Shown: positions 48,674 to 57,617 of the stretch, piece after piece
Layout: every line of letters begins with the position of its first letter
Numbering within the stretch: position 1 is the stretch's first letter
Assembly: GCA_016218765.1 (NCBI GenBank)
Contig: JACRCZ010000147.1
Coordinates: 79,656-143,655, forward strand
Length of the DNA: 64,000 nucleotides
Direction of reading: 5' to 3'
From: Deltaproteobacteria bacterium
Lineage (GTDB): Bacteria > Myxococcota_A > Polyangia > DRWM01 > JAAZOP01
The notes under the pieces: model-generated
What the model saw: only the letters and a program-made list of their open reading frames with translations
The model's database searches: none
Told to the model about the DNA's origin: nothing
Program-made: the position numbers and the translations under genes

Positions 48674-50668
48674 TCAGGTTCGGGACCCGGGCGGCGGGTT
48701 GCCGTCCGGCTTCGGGGTGGGCGACTTGGGCGCCCCGCCGGCGGGACCGTCGTCCAGTCGCTCCGGCGACGTCTCGAACAGATCCGACGGCAGGCCGTCG
48801 GCCGGGGGCGGCGGTTGGGACGGCTGGGACGCCTGTCCGGTCCCGGCGTACACCGCCTCCGCGATGCGGTACGCGCTGCTCTCGAGCTGCTTGGTCGCCT
48901 CGCGCACCTTCTCCACCGGGGCCTCCGCGAGCAGCGACTCGAGCAACTTGACGTCGTCGTCGATCGACTGGGCGTCCTCCGCGCTGAGCAGGTGCCGGAA
49001 CTCGGCCAGCGCCTTCTTCGTCGTGTACAGCAGCGCCTCGGCCGTGTTCTTGGCCTCGGCGCGCGCGCGGCGCAGCGAATCCGTCGTCTTGTGCGACTCG
49101 GCCTCCTGCAGCAGTCCCTCGACCTCGTTCTTGGTCAGGCCGGAGGCGGCCGTGACCTGGATCGCGTGCTTGCGGCCGGTGCCGAGGTCGCGGGCGGTGA
49201 CGGAGAGGATGCCGTCGGCGTCGATGTCGAACGTGACCTCGATCTGCGGTACGCCGCGCGGCGCGGGCGGGATGCCGACCAGCTCGAAGCGCGCCAGGCT
49301 CTTGTTGTCGGCCGCCATCTCGCGCTCGCCCTGCAGGATGTGCACCGGGACGAACGGCTGGTTGTCCAGGCTGGTCGTGAACACCTCGCGCTTGCGCGCC
49401 GGGACGGTGGTGTTCCGCGGGATCAGCCGCGTGAACACGCCGCCGCCCGTTTCGACGCCGAGCGAGAGGGGGGTGACGTCGAGCAGCAGCACCTCGCCCG
49501 TCTGGCCCTCGAGCGCCGCGCCCTGGATGGCCGCACCCGCCGCCACGACCTCGTCCGGGTTGAGGCCGGCATTGGGCGGTTTTCCGAAGTACTCCTCGAC
49601 CCGCTTGCGGATGGCGGGCATGCGGGTCATGCCGCCGACGAGCAGCACGTCGTCCAGGTCGCCGGGCGAGAGGTGCGCGTCCGCCAGCGCCTGACGGCAG
49701 GGGTCGAACGTCTTGTCGATCAGATCGGCCACGAGCTTCTCGAAGTCGCTGCGCTTGAGCGCCCGGGCCAGGTGCTTGGGCCCCGACGCGCCGCCCGCGA
49801 TGAACGGCAGGTTGACTTCGGTCTCCAGGCCGGAGCTCAGCTCGTGCTTCGCCTTCTCCGCCGCCTCGCGCAGCCGCTGCAGCGCCCGCGCGTCCTGCCG
49901 CAGGTCGATGCCCTCGGCCTTGTGGAACTCGTCGGCCAGCATGTCGATCAAGCGCTGGTCGAAGTCCTCCCCGCCCAGGAACGTGTTCCCGGCCGTGGAG
50001 CGCACGGTGTAGACGCCGCGCGACAGCTCGAGCACGGAGACGTCGAAGGTGCCGCCGCCGAGGTCGTAGACGGCGATGCGGCGCGTCTTCGCCTCCTCCT
50101 CCTTGCCGCCCCGGCCGAACGCCAGCGCCGCCGCCGTCGGTTCGTTGATGATCCGCCGCACGTTGAAGCCGGCGATCTTGCCCGCGTCCTTCGTCGCCTG
50201 GCGCTGCGCGTCGTCGAAGTACGCCGGGCACGTGATCACCGCGTCCGTCACCTCCCCGCCGACGTACGCCTCCGCCGCGTCCTTGAGGTAGCGCAGGACC
50301 ATCGCCGAGATCTCGGCCGGCGAGCGCTCCACGCCGTCGATCTCCACGCGCGCGTCCCCGTTGCCCGCCTCGACGATGCGGTACGGGCAGAGCGAGCGAT
50401 GCCGGGCCACCTCCGACGAGGAGTACTTCCGGCCCATCAGCCGCTTCACCGCGTAGACCGTTCCCTCGGGATTCGTCGCCGCCTGCCGCTTCGCCAGCGG
50501 CCCCACCATCCGCTCGCCCTGCCGGGCGAACGCGACCACGGACGGGGTCGTGCGACCGCCGTCGGGGTTGGGGATCACCGTGACCCCCGTCCCTTCCAGC
50601 AGCGCGACGCAGGAGTTCGTCGTGCCGAGGTCGATGCCGACCACGCGCTTGGAGGAACCCTCGCTCAC
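48674..50668 (-). CDS. dnaK: Chaperone protein DnaK (Hsp70)
   Basis: 664 residues from a GTG with GGAAGGAG ribosome site. ATP-driven folding chaperone in the cytosol. ATPase motifs: VVGIDLGTTNSCVA, VITCPAYFDDAQRQATKDAG, INEPTAAALAFG, YDLGGGTFDVSVLEL, VLLVGGMTRMPAIRK. Substrate-binding part LLLDVTPLSLGVET onward, and a C-terminal Pro/Gly/Ser-rich tail (SQPPPPADG). The tail lacks the E-rich EEVD-like end, as in most bacteria. A segment CPYRIVEAGNGDARVEI is a normal loop. It overlaps grpE by 4 nt (GTGA), so the two are coupled; no dnaJ is in the window. Confidence 0.95.
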   Translation of the reverse strand: MSEGSSKRVVGIDLGTTNSCVALLEGTGVTVIPNPDGGRTTPSVVAFARQGERMVGPLAKRQAATNPEGTVYAVKRLMGRKYSSSEVARHRSLCPYRIVEAGNGDARVEIDGVERSPAEISAMVLRYLKDAAEAYVGGEVTDAVITCPAYFDDAQRQATKDAGKIAGFNVRRIINEPTAAALAFGRGGKEEEAKTRRIAVYDLGGGTFDVSVLELSRGVYTVRSTAGNTFLGGEDFDQRLIDMLADEFHKAEGIDLRQDARALQRLREAAEKAKHELSSGLETEVNLPFIAGGASGPKHLARALKRSDFEKLVADLIDKTFDPCRQALADAHLSPGDLDDVLLVGGMTRMPAIRKRVEEYFGKPPNAGLNPDEVVAAGAAIQGAALEGQTGEVLLLDVTPLSLGVETGGGVFTRLIPRNTTVPARKREVFTTSLDNQPFVPVHILQGEREMAADNKSLARFELVGIPPAPRGVPQIEVTFDIDADGILSVTARDLGTGRKHAIQVTAASGLTKNEVEGLLQEAESHKTTDSLRRARAEAKNTAEALLYTTKKALAEFRHLLSAEDAQSIDDDVKLLESLLAEAPVEKVREATKQLESSAYRIAEAVYAGTGQASQPSQPPPPADGLPSDLFETSPERLDDGPAGGAPKSPTPKPDGNPPPGSRT

Positions 50669-51420
50669 CCGCCGTCTCCTTCCGGACCCCTGCCGCCGTC
50701 CGGCGGCTCCCCGTTCCCCGCCGCCGGTCCCGCCCCCGCCGTCTCCTCGGCCGCCGGCGGCGCCGCCGCCGGTCGCGGCGCCCGCGCCACCGTCACCAGC
50801 GCCGGCCGCAGCAGCTTCTCGCCGAGCCGGTAGCCGGCCTCCAGCTCCTGCACCACCGTCCCCGCCGGCACGTCCGTCGTCTCGACCTGCCCCACCGCCT
50901 CGTGCCGCGCCGGATCGAACGCCTGGCCCGCGCTCTCGAAGCGCTCCAGCTTGTGCGCGGCGAAGGCGTCGAAGAAGCTCTTCACGACCAGCTTCAGCCC
51001 CTCCGCGATCGTCGTCGCCGCCGGCAGCTCGCGCGCGTAGCCCAGCGCCCGCTCGACGTTGTCGATCACCGGCAGCGCCGCGCGCAACGTCTCCACCCGC
51101 GCTCGCTCGCGGACCTCGATCTCCTGCTTCGCCGCCCGCTTGCGGGCGTTGTCGAAGTCGGCCGCCATCCGGAGCCAGCGATCCTTCGCCTGCGCGAGCT
51201 GCGTCTGCAGGCCGGCGACCTCCGCCTCCAGGGCCGCGATCCGCTGCTCCGGCGACGGGCCCGGCGGCGCCGCCGCGGCCGCCGCCGCGTCCTCCTCCTC
51301 GATCGGCACTGGCGGCTCCTCGCCGGGCGGAGCGGCCCCGGCGGCCGCGGGCGAGCCGCCGTCGCCTCCGTTGTCCTGCGAGGTCGCCGATCCGTCGTTC
51401 TGGAGGTCGCTTTCCGCCAT
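50665..51420 (-). CDS. grpE: Nucleotide exchange factor GrpE
   Basis: 251 residues. GrpE releases ADP from DnaK. A long acidic, Ala-rich N-terminus (~60 residues) precedes the coiled coil (RIAALEAEVAGLQTQLAQAKDRWLRMAADFDNARKRAAKQ). The C-terminal beta wing follows: FDAFAAHKLERFESAGQAFDPARHEAVGQVETTDVPAGTVVQELEAGYRLGEKLLRPALVTVA. Ala/Pro-rich end. First gene of the grpE-dnaK pair; promoter TTGCGA-N18-TACTTT. No CIRCE element and no sigma-32-type sequence is seen. Confidence 0.95.
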   Translation of the reverse strand: MAESDLQNDGSATSQDNGGDGGSPAAAGAAPPGEEPPVPIEEEDAAAAAAAPPGPSPEQRIAALEAEVAGLQTQLAQAKDRWLRMAADFDNARKRAAKQEIEVRERARVETLRAALPVIDNVERALGYARELPAATTIAEGLKLVVKSFFDAFAAHKLERFESAGQAFDPARHEAVGQVETTDVPAGTVVQELEAGYRLGEKLLRPALVTVARAPRPAAAPPAAEETAGAGPAAGNGEPPDGGRGPEGDGG

Positions 51421-51432
51421 CGTCGGTGCCGC

Positions 51433-51462
51433 AAAGTAGCACGCGCCACCCGCGATTCGCAA
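51433..51462 (-). promoter_or_regulatory. Predicted grpE-dnaK promoter
   Basis: On the minus strand: TTGCGA (51457-51462), 18 bp, TACTTT (51433-51438). The ATG at 51420 is 12 nt beyond, leaving a leader of about 5-6 nt. It looks like the housekeeping set rather than a heat-shock promoter. Confidence 0.45.
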
Positions 51463-51501
51463 GCGCGCGCATGGGCCCCCGATCGCGTCGCAACCGGCGA
51501 G

Positions 51502-51544
51502 ACCAGGGCTGGCGGCTGGTGGCCGGCGGCTGGTAGCGGCGGGG
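51502..51544. repeat. GC-rich minisatellite upstream of grpE
   Basis: GGCTGGCGGCTGGTGGCCGG and GGCGGCTGGTAGCGGC: degenerate copies of the (C)CAGCCACC(A/G)GCC family seen at 31965-32034, on the opposite strand. It lies between the ABC permease stop and the grpE promoter. Confidence 0.6.
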
Positions 51545-51547
51545 AGC

Positions 51548-52291
51548 CTATTTCATGCGGCCGAACGCCAGGCTGCCGGCCAGGACCGTGAGGGCCGCGA
51601 ACCCGGCGAGGATCGCGACGTCGAGGGCGATGGGGAAGACATGGCGGCCGAGCATCACGCCGCGGAGGGCATCGACGGCGTACGTCACGGGATCCACGCG
51701 GGAAAGCACGCGCAGCCAGCCGGGCACGCTGTCCAGCCGGTACAGCGCGCCGGAGAGGAAGAACAGCGGGAAGACGATGAACGTTCCGATGAGCTGGAAC
51801 CCCTCGAGGCTCTCGAACAGCGCGCCGATCCCCAGGCCCAGCGCGACGAACGCGATCGCCGTCAGGAACACGATGCCGGCCGCCGCCAGCAGGCCCAGCG
51901 GCGTGTAGGACACGAAGAACAAGCCGACCAGCAGCAGCACGACGGACTGCAGCAGCGCGTCCGTGCAGCCGCCCAGGACCTTGCCGAAGAAGATGGCCAC
52001 GCGCGACACCGGCGCGACCAGCACCGCCTTGAGGACGTCGATCTTGCGGTCCCAGATGATGTACACGCCGTAGAACATCGACGTGAACAGCGTCGCCATG
52101 ATCACGATCCCGGGGAAGATGTACGCCTGGTACGGCTCGCCGCCCACCTCCACCGTGCCGCCCACCCCCGCCCCGAACAGGAAGAGCCACATCAGCGGCG
52201 ACACGATCGACGACACGACGCGCGAGACCTCGCGCCGGAACACGATGAACTCCCGCCGCCACACGGCCACGATCGCGTTCAGCTCGTGCAT
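51548..52291 (-). CDS. ABC-2-type exporter permease
   Basis: 247 residues, six helices. N-terminal ELNAIVAVWRREFIVFRREVSRVVSSIVSPLMWLFLFG and the later GALYRLDSVPGWLRVLSRVDPVTYAVDALRG are the family signatures of the DrrB-type ABC-2 permeases that export lipids, drugs or polysaccharides. FVALGLGIGALFESLEGFQLIGTFIVFPLFFLSG is the usual central segment. It begins 4 nt after the ATPase stop, so the two genes form one operon. Substrate unknown. Confidence 0.93.
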   Translation of the reverse strand: MHELNAIVAVWRREFIVFRREVSRVVSSIVSPLMWLFLFGAGVGGTVEVGGEPYQAYIFPGIVIMATLFTSMFYGVYIIWDRKIDVLKAVLVAPVSRVAIFFGKVLGGCTDALLQSVVLLLVGLFFVSYTPLGLLAAAGIVFLTAIAFVALGLGIGALFESLEGFQLIGTFIVFPLFFLSGALYRLDSVPGWLRVLSRVDPVTYAVDALRGVMLGRHVFPIALDVAILAGFAALTVLAGSLAFGRMK

Positions 52292-52295
52292 CGCC

Positions 52296-53276
52296 TCACC
52301 GCCTGTCCCCCTGCACGACCAGGCGCATGGCGTCGTCCAGCCACGTCCCCGTCGCGGCCTCGTCGCGGATGTGCCGGCCCGTCGAGGCCAGGAAGACGTC
52401 GTTCAGGGTCGGCCGGCGGACCTCGCCGGCGTCGATCGGACCGAGCGCGGCGAGCAGCGCGGGCAGGTTGGCCGACGCCCGCTCCACCGCGATCGTCGCT
52501 CCGCCGGGCTCGAGCTGCACCTTGGTCACGAACGGCAGCGCCCGCAGCGCCGCCTCGTCGATCCGCGCCGTCCGCACCCGCACCACGTCGCCGCCCAACG
52601 CCGTCGTCAGCGCCTCGGGCGTGCCCTCGCGGATGATCCGCCCGCGATCGATGATCGCGATGCGGTCGCACATCCGCTCGGCCTCCTCCATGTAGTGCGT
52701 CGTCAGCACGATGGTCGTTCCTTCGGCCTCGGCCATCGCCGCGATGTACTTCCAGATGACCTCGCGGCTCTGCGGGTCCAGCCCCAGGGTCGGCTCGGCC
52801 AGGAACAGCACGCGCGGGCGGTGCAAGCGCCCGCGCGCCAGCTCGAGCCGCCGCTTCATGCCGCCCGAGTAGGTCTTGACCTGCGAGTCGGCGCGCGCCG
52901 CCAGGTCGACCAGCTCCAGCAGCTCCGCGATCCGCCGGCGCCGCTCGGCCCGCGCCACGCCGTAGAGCTGCCCGCTCAGTTCCAGGTTCTCCCGGCCGGT
53001 GAGCATGCCGTCCAGCGACAGCTCCTGGAACACGATGCCGACCGAGCGGCGCACGAGTCCCGGCTCCTTCGTGATCGAGTGGCCGTCTACGACGGCGGTG
53101 CCCGAGGTCGGCCTCACCGTGGTGGTGAGCATGCCGACCGTCGTGGTCTTCCCCGCCCCGTTCGGCCCGAGAAGGCCGAACACCTCGCCCGCCTCGACCG
53201 CGAGGTCGAGCGAATCCACCGCCCTCGTCTTCCCGAAGTCCCTCGTGAGCTGCTCCGTCCGGATCACCGCCGTCAT
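52296..53276 (-). CDS. ABC exporter ATPase with altered Walker B
   Basis: 326 residues; DrrA-like. Walker A GPNGAGKTT, Q-loop FQELSLDG, signature YSGGMKRRLELARG, D-loop GLDPQSRE and H-loop TTHYMEEAERM. Walker B reads VLFLAEPT: Ala (codon at 52797-52799) replaces the conserved Asp that holds Mg, while the catalytic Glu is kept. The C-terminal ~100 residues are the DrrA-type extension (RIDEAALRALPFVTKVQLEPGGATIAVERASANLPALLAAL) ending PTLNDVFLASTGR. Either this enzyme is impaired or it tolerates the change. The ATG at 53276 matches the family start. Confidence 0.9.
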   Translation of the reverse strand: MTAVIRTEQLTRDFGKTRAVDSLDLAVEAGEVFGLLGPNGAGKTTTVGMLTTTVRPTSGTAVVDGHSITKEPGLVRRSVGIVFQELSLDGMLTGRENLELSGQLYGVARAERRRRIAELLELVDLAARADSQVKTYSGGMKRRLELARGRLHRPRVLFLAEPTLGLDPQSREVIWKYIAAMAEAEGTTIVLTTHYMEEAERMCDRIAIIDRGRIIREGTPEALTTALGGDVVRVRTARIDEAALRALPFVTKVQLEPGGATIAVERASANLPALLAALGPIDAGEVRRPTLNDVFLASTGRHIRDEAATGTWLDDAMRLVVQGDRR

Positions 53277-53335
53277 CGGACGCAACGTAACGCGCAATCC
53301 GCCGGGAACCAAGCGTCCGGGAGCCGGACCGCGAC

Positions 53336-53364
53336 TTGACGACCGCGGGCCGGCCGCGCAAGCT
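53336..53364 (+). promoter_or_regulatory. Predicted promoter of the GH31 gene
   Basis: TTGACG (53336-53341), 17 bp, CAAGCT (53359-53364). Transcription start near 53371; leader ~68 nt for the ATG at 53439, or ~5 nt for the ATG at 53376. Confidence 0.5.
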
Positions 53365-53438
53365 GGGACTTGTCGATGGCGACGACCTCCGCATCACCGT
53401 CGGGCCGGGAAGCGGCTGCTGAACCGGCAGGTGCCGTC

Positions 53439-56054
53439 ATGAGAACACCACGCTCCCGCAGCTTCTCCCCGCTCGCGCCTCTGGTGCTGCTGATAGCGGC
53501 GGCGTTCGCGGGCGAAGCCTGCCGCAACGACGGTGCGGCCTCCCCGGACGCCGACGGCTCGGTCGACGCTCCCGATACGCGCGACGAAGACGTGATCCTG
53601 CCGCCGCCCGGGTTCCCGACCTTCACTTACGGCAACGCCGACAACGCCGACCCGGACTGGATCGGCAACTACGCCTCCCATCGCCGGGAGGGGCAGGCCG
53701 TGGTCCTCGAGGCCGACGGCGGACGCGCGGTCAAGGTGGTCGTGTGCGAGCGCGGGCTGATTCGCATCGTCTACGCTCCGCACGGCGACTTCGAGCCGGA
53801 CGCCTCCTACGGCGTCATCCGCTTCGATTGGCCACTCGTCCCGTACACCGTGGAGAACCGCGCGCAGGAGCTGGTCGTGAGCACCTCGGCCCTGCACCTG
53901 CGGATCTGGAAGCGGCCGCTGCGGTTCGATTTCTTCGACGCCGGCGGCGCGCTGCTCAGCCGCGACTACAAGGCCGTGGGCGACTATCCGGATGCCGCGG
54001 GCGGCGACGATCACGTGCTCCTGAACCGCGGCGTCGACCCGGACGAGAAGCTCTACGGCCTCGGCGAACGCGTCGCCACCCAGCTCCCCCTGAACGGGAC
54101 GTCGATCGAGAACTGGAACCAGGACTCCTACAACGCCGATCAAGGGATGCGCTACAAGTCCTTCTACCTTTACTACAGCACGCGCGGCTACGGCGTCTTC
54201 CTCGACAACTCGTCGCGGATGACCTTCGAGATCGACAACGCCGCTTTCCCCGACCAGCTCGAGGCGGACGGCCATGCGGGCGAGATGGACTTCTACTTCC
54301 TCTACGGGCCGGAGTTTCGCACGATCGTCACCTCGTACACCGAGCTGACGGGCCGGGCGTACCTGCCGCCCAAGTGGGCCCTCGGCTACCAGCAGTGTCG
54401 GTGGGCCTACGAGACCCGGGCGCGCGTGGAGGAGATCGCCGAAGGGTTCCGCAGCAGGGACATCCCCTGCGACGTGATCTGGCTCGACGGCCCGTTGCGC
54501 GGCTGGTGGAGGAACAACGTCAATTTCGAGCCCGCGTTCGACGACCGGTATCCCGACCCGGCCGGGATGATCGAGGGCCTCGGCCGCGACGGATTCAAGC
54601 TCGCCCTGCTCGTCAACCACACCATGGACACCGTCGCGAGCAGCTACACCGACGGCCTGGACAGCGGATACTACGTGCGCAACGCCGACGGCAGCGTGTT
54701 CCTGTCCAGCCAGTGGAACGGCTCCTGCGCGACGGTGGACTTCACGAATCCCGCGGCGGGCCGGTGGTACGCCGGCCTTTTCGACCCGCTCGTGGACATG
54801 GGCGTCGCCGGCTGGTGGATCGACATGGACGACGGCGGCTTCCCCGAGGCCTTCCTCGGCTACTACGACCGCGTCTTCGCGGGCGGCCCCGGCCGGCTGG
54901 TCCACAACGCGCAGGGCGGCCTGCTCGATGCCCAGGCGCTCCACGAGCACCTCCGGGAGCGCTCCGCGCGGCGGCCCTACGTGATGGTCCGCGGCGGCTT
55001 CACGGGGCAGCAGCGCTATGCCTGGACCTGGTCCGCCGACCTCCGCTTCGACGACTGGTCGGACACCCTGGCCCAGCAGCGCATGGAGCAGAGCATGGGC
55101 CTGATGGGCGTGGTCTACGGCTCCGACAGCGGCGGCTCCGCGGCCACGCTCGGCGGCAACGGCGAGTCCTATACCCGGTGGCTGCAGATGGAGGTCTTCA
55201 ACTTCTTCACCCGGAGCCACGTCGACGGCTCCGAGGACAAGGAGCCCTGGAGCTACGGCGCCGCCGCGGAGGCCGCCTCCAGGAAGTGGCTCCAGTGGAA
55301 GTACCGGATGCTGCCCTACATCTACACGGCGGCCTGGGAGATGAGCCGCACCGGCGTTCCGCTGCACCGGCCGCTGATCTTCGACTACCGGACCGATGCC
55401 CGCGTCCAGGACATGGCCGACGAATTCCTGTTCGGCGATTGGATGCTGGTCGCGCCCGTGGTCCACGGCGACGCGGCCGGCAGCTCCGACACCTCGCGTC
55501 CGGTCTACCTCCCCGAAGGGAGGTGGGTCGATTACCGCGACGGCAAGACCGTCTACGACGGCCCCACGACACTCGCGAGCTACGACGCGCCGTTGGACAC
55601 CGTGCCCATCTTCGTGCGGGGCGGCGCCATCATCCCGATGGAGGACTGGACAGAGTACGTCGGCCAGCGCCCGCTCGACCTCGTCACCCTGGACGTCTAT
55701 CCCGAGGGCGCCAGCTCGTACACGCGCTACGAGGACGACGGCGAGAGCCTGGACTACACGGACGGCGCCCATTGCCTGACGCGCTTCGATTGCGAGGAGA
55801 CCGCCGATGGCGTCACCCTGACGATCGGCGAACGCGGCGGCACCTTCCTGCCGCCGCCGCGGGACTATCTCCTCGTCGTCCACAACCGCTCCGCCGCCAT
55901 CGGCGGCGTGAACGTCAACGGCGTTCCCCTGCCCGCGTCGACCCGCGAGCGGCTCGACGCCGGGGATCGGGGCTGGGCGCAGGACCCTGCCACGGCGCTG
56001 CTCACCGTCAGGCTCCAGGACACCGGCGGCGAACTGCGCATCGAAATGAGGTAG
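53439..56054 (+). CDS. GH31-family alpha-glycosidase lipoprotein
   Basis: 871 residues from the ATG at 53439, chosen because a good lipoprotein signal begins there (MRTPRSRSFSPLAPLVLLIAA, GEAC); ATG 53376 is an in-frame alternative. A short Asp-rich spacer (SPDADGSVDAPDTRDEDV) follows. The N-terminal beta domain leads into the GH31 barrel: LYGLGERV, PPKWALGYQQCRW, the nucleophile D462 in WWIDMDDGG, and the probable acid/base D534 in WTWSADLRFDDW, then GSDSGGSA and KYRMLPYIYTAAWE. It should cleave alpha-glucosides or alpha-xylosides outside the inner membrane. A late beta-sandwich ends the protein. No sugar transporter or regulator is nearby. Confidence 0.92.
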   Translation: MRTPRSRSFSPLAPLVLLIAAAFAGEACRNDGAASPDADGSVDAPDTRDEDVILPPPGFPTFTYGNADNADPDWIGNYASHRREGQAVVLEADGGRAVKVVVCERGLIRIVYAPHGDFEPDASYGVIRFDWPLVPYTVENRAQELVVSTSALHLRIWKRPLRFDFFDAGGALLSRDYKAVGDYPDAAGGDDHVLLNRGVDPDEKLYGLGERVATQLPLNGTSIENWNQDSYNADQGMRYKSFYLYYSTRGYGVFLDNSSRMTFEIDNAAFPDQLEADGHAGEMDFYFLYGPEFRTIVTSYTELTGRAYLPPKWALGYQQCRWAYETRARVEEIAEGFRSRDIPCDVIWLDGPLRGWWRNNVNFEPAFDDRYPDPAGMIEGLGRDGFKLALLVNHTMDTVASSYTDGLDSGYYVRNADGSVFLSSQWNGSCATVDFTNPAAGRWYAGLFDPLVDMGVAGWWIDMDDGGFPEAFLGYYDRVFAGGPGRLVHNAQGGLLDAQALHEHLRERSARRPYVMVRGGFTGQQRYAWTWSADLRFDDWSDTLAQQRMEQSMGLMGVVYGSDSGGSAATLGGNGESYTRWLQMEVFNFFTRSHVDGSEDKEPWSYGAAAEAASRKWLQWKYRMLPYIYTAAWEMSRTGVPLHRPLIFDYRTDARVQDMADEFLFGDWMLVAPVVHGDAAGSSDTSRPVYLPEGRWVDYRDGKTVYDGPTTLASYDAPLDTVPIFVRGGAIIPMEDWTEYVGQRPLDLVTLDVYPEGASSYTRYEDDGESLDYTDGAHCLTRFDCEETADGVTLTIGERGGTFLPPPRDYLLVVHNRSAAIGGVNVNGVPLPASTRERLDAGDRGWAQDPATALLTVRLQDTGGELRIEMR

Positions 56055-56068
56055 AGTCCCTCCGCCTT

Positions 56069-56116
56069 CCGCGACCTCGGTCGCGGACACGCGCCATGAT
56101 TCCTGCCTTGGGCAGG
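56069..56116 (+). terminator. Two perfect hairpins between the GH31 and Asp-rich lipoprotein genes
   Basis: CCGCGACC-TC-GGTCGCGG (56069-56086) and CCTGCC-TTG-GGCAGG (56102-56116) are perfect inverted repeats just after the GH31 stop. Neither is followed by a T-run. They probably end or pause the GH31 transcript, or protect its 3' end. Confidence 0.6.
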
Positions 56117-56144
56117 ACGACGGCGTGGCTGGAGGGAAGAGGCG

Positions 56145-57560
56145 ATGAGCGGAATTCGCGGTTGGACCTGGCTGTGGGCCGCCGCGGCGTGGACCGTACT
56201 CGCCGCCGGATGCGGCGGAACCTTCGGCGGCGGCGCGGGCGATGTCGCCGACGGGGACGCCGGAACCGAGTCGGACGGGGCCGATCTCGCGCCCGACGTG
56301 GGAGGGGACGCCGATGCGCCGCTCGACGCCGACGGCGGCGGCGATGCCGGCGGGGATGCGGACGTCGCGGAAGAAGCGGAAGCGCTGCCGACGGGTACCC
56401 TGACCGTGCACACGGGGCCCGGCGGCACGCCGGCCAACGCGCCGTTCCTCGCGTTCCGCGACGGCGACGGCGACTGGCAGGTCGGCGCGGGCACGGACGG
56501 GCTCTACGAGTTCGAATGCACCACCGGCCGCTACGGCATCCTCGTCATCGGCGGCAGGATGCGGCGCACGGTCGAGGTCTTCTACGGCACCATGGCCGAC
56601 GCCTCGACGGTGGCCTTCCTCGGCGCGCCCGTGGAGCTCACGCCGGGGTCGTCGGACATCGCCGGCTCCGTCTCCGGCGTCGGCCCTCTCGAGGGGCTCA
56701 CGCTCTGCCTGACCGGCCACGCCGAGCGGGTCCTCGACGTGCCCCCTCCCGTCGGCGGCAGCTACTCCTGGACGGTCCCGGGCGGCACCTACGTCCTCAC
56801 CGCGCTGCGCGCGGCGGGCGGAGTCGCCCAGCAATCGTTCCGCAGCGGGTCGTTCGCCGCCCCGGTGGGCGGCGCCGTCGACATCGACGTCGCTTTCACC
56901 GCCGCGGCGCCGCTGACGATCGAGCGCACCGCCGCGCTCTCCGGGCTCGACCCGAGCGAGACGTACGTGCTCGGCTCGGAGCTGCTGACGCGCGCGGACG
57001 AAGGCTGCCCGGTCTCGTCCACGAGCACGGGCGAAGCGCTGCGCGTCGTGTCGGAGTCGATCCTGTCACCCGGCGAGATCCACCGCGTCCGTCTGGCAGC
57101 GACCGGCCCCGCAGCCGACTACGTCCGCGTCGCCGACGTCTGCTCCCGCGCCGCGTCGGCGCCGTCGCTCGAGCTTCCGGCACGGCCTTCGAGCGCCCCC
57201 GTCGTCTCCGCGATCTCGACCGCACCGCCCCGCCTCGGCGCGCAGTTCGAGCCGCAGGGGTGGGTCGAGCTGTACCGGCTGGAGGCGCGGCAGACTCCTG
57301 CCACGCACGGATGGGTCGTCCAGGCGACCGCCGGCTGGCTGGCAGGCGGCGACCGGCTCGCGATGCCCGATCTGAGCGGCGCGGCCGGCTGGAACGCCGC
57401 GTTCGAGCTGGTCCCATCCGAGCCGATCGACTGGACCTGGCTGACCCTCGCCACGACCGCCGGCCCGCCCATGCCGGGGCACGAGCCGAGCGTTCCGCCG
57501 CCGGAGAGCTTCGGCCGGCAGTTCATCGAGCGCAGCGGGACGATGACGGTCGGCCCGTAG
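56145..57560 (+). CDS. Asp-rich-spacer lipoprotein with repeated beta domains
   Basis: 471 residues. Lipobox LAAGC (Cys ~23), then an Asp/Ala/Gly spacer (DVADGDAGTESDGADLAPDVGGDADAPLDADGG) to ~78. The rest has a series of beta-rich segments with few Cys (TGTLTVHTGPGGTPANAPFLAFRDGDGDWQVG, GGSYSWTVPGGTYVLTALRAAGG, FTAAAPLTIERTAAL) of the kind found in carboxypeptidase-regulatory-like or fibronectin-type surface proteins. No enzymatic motif. Probably a surface-exposed structural or binding protein. Confidence 0.75.
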   Translation: MSGIRGWTWLWAAAAWTVLAAGCGGTFGGGAGDVADGDAGTESDGADLAPDVGGDADAPLDADGGGDAGGDADVAEEAEALPTGTLTVHTGPGGTPANAPFLAFRDGDGDWQVGAGTDGLYEFECTTGRYGILVIGGRMRRTVEVFYGTMADASTVAFLGAPVELTPGSSDIAGSVSGVGPLEGLTLCLTGHAERVLDVPPPVGGSYSWTVPGGTYVLTALRAAGGVAQQSFRSGSFAAPVGGAVDIDVAFTAAAPLTIERTAALSGLDPSETYVLGSELLTRADEGCPVSSTSTGEALRVVSESILSPGEIHRVRLAATGPAADYVRVADVCSRAASAPSLELPARPSSAPVVSAISTAPPRLGAQFEPQGWVELYRLEARQTPATHGWVVQATAGWLAGGDRLAMPDLSGAAGWNAAFELVPSEPIDWTWLTLATTAGPPMPGHEPSVPPPESFGRQFIERSGTMTVGP

Positions 57561-57617
57561 CCGAGCGCTCCGTCCCGGGCTCCCTCTGGACGGGTCCACA
57601 TGGGAGGCGCCCGGCCG

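Noticed and set aside
51421..51547. CIRCE or sigma-32 heat-shock control of grpE-dnaK
   Set aside because: No TTAGCACTC/GAGTGCTAA inverted repeat and no CCCCAT-type -10 box; the promoter looks like the housekeeping set.
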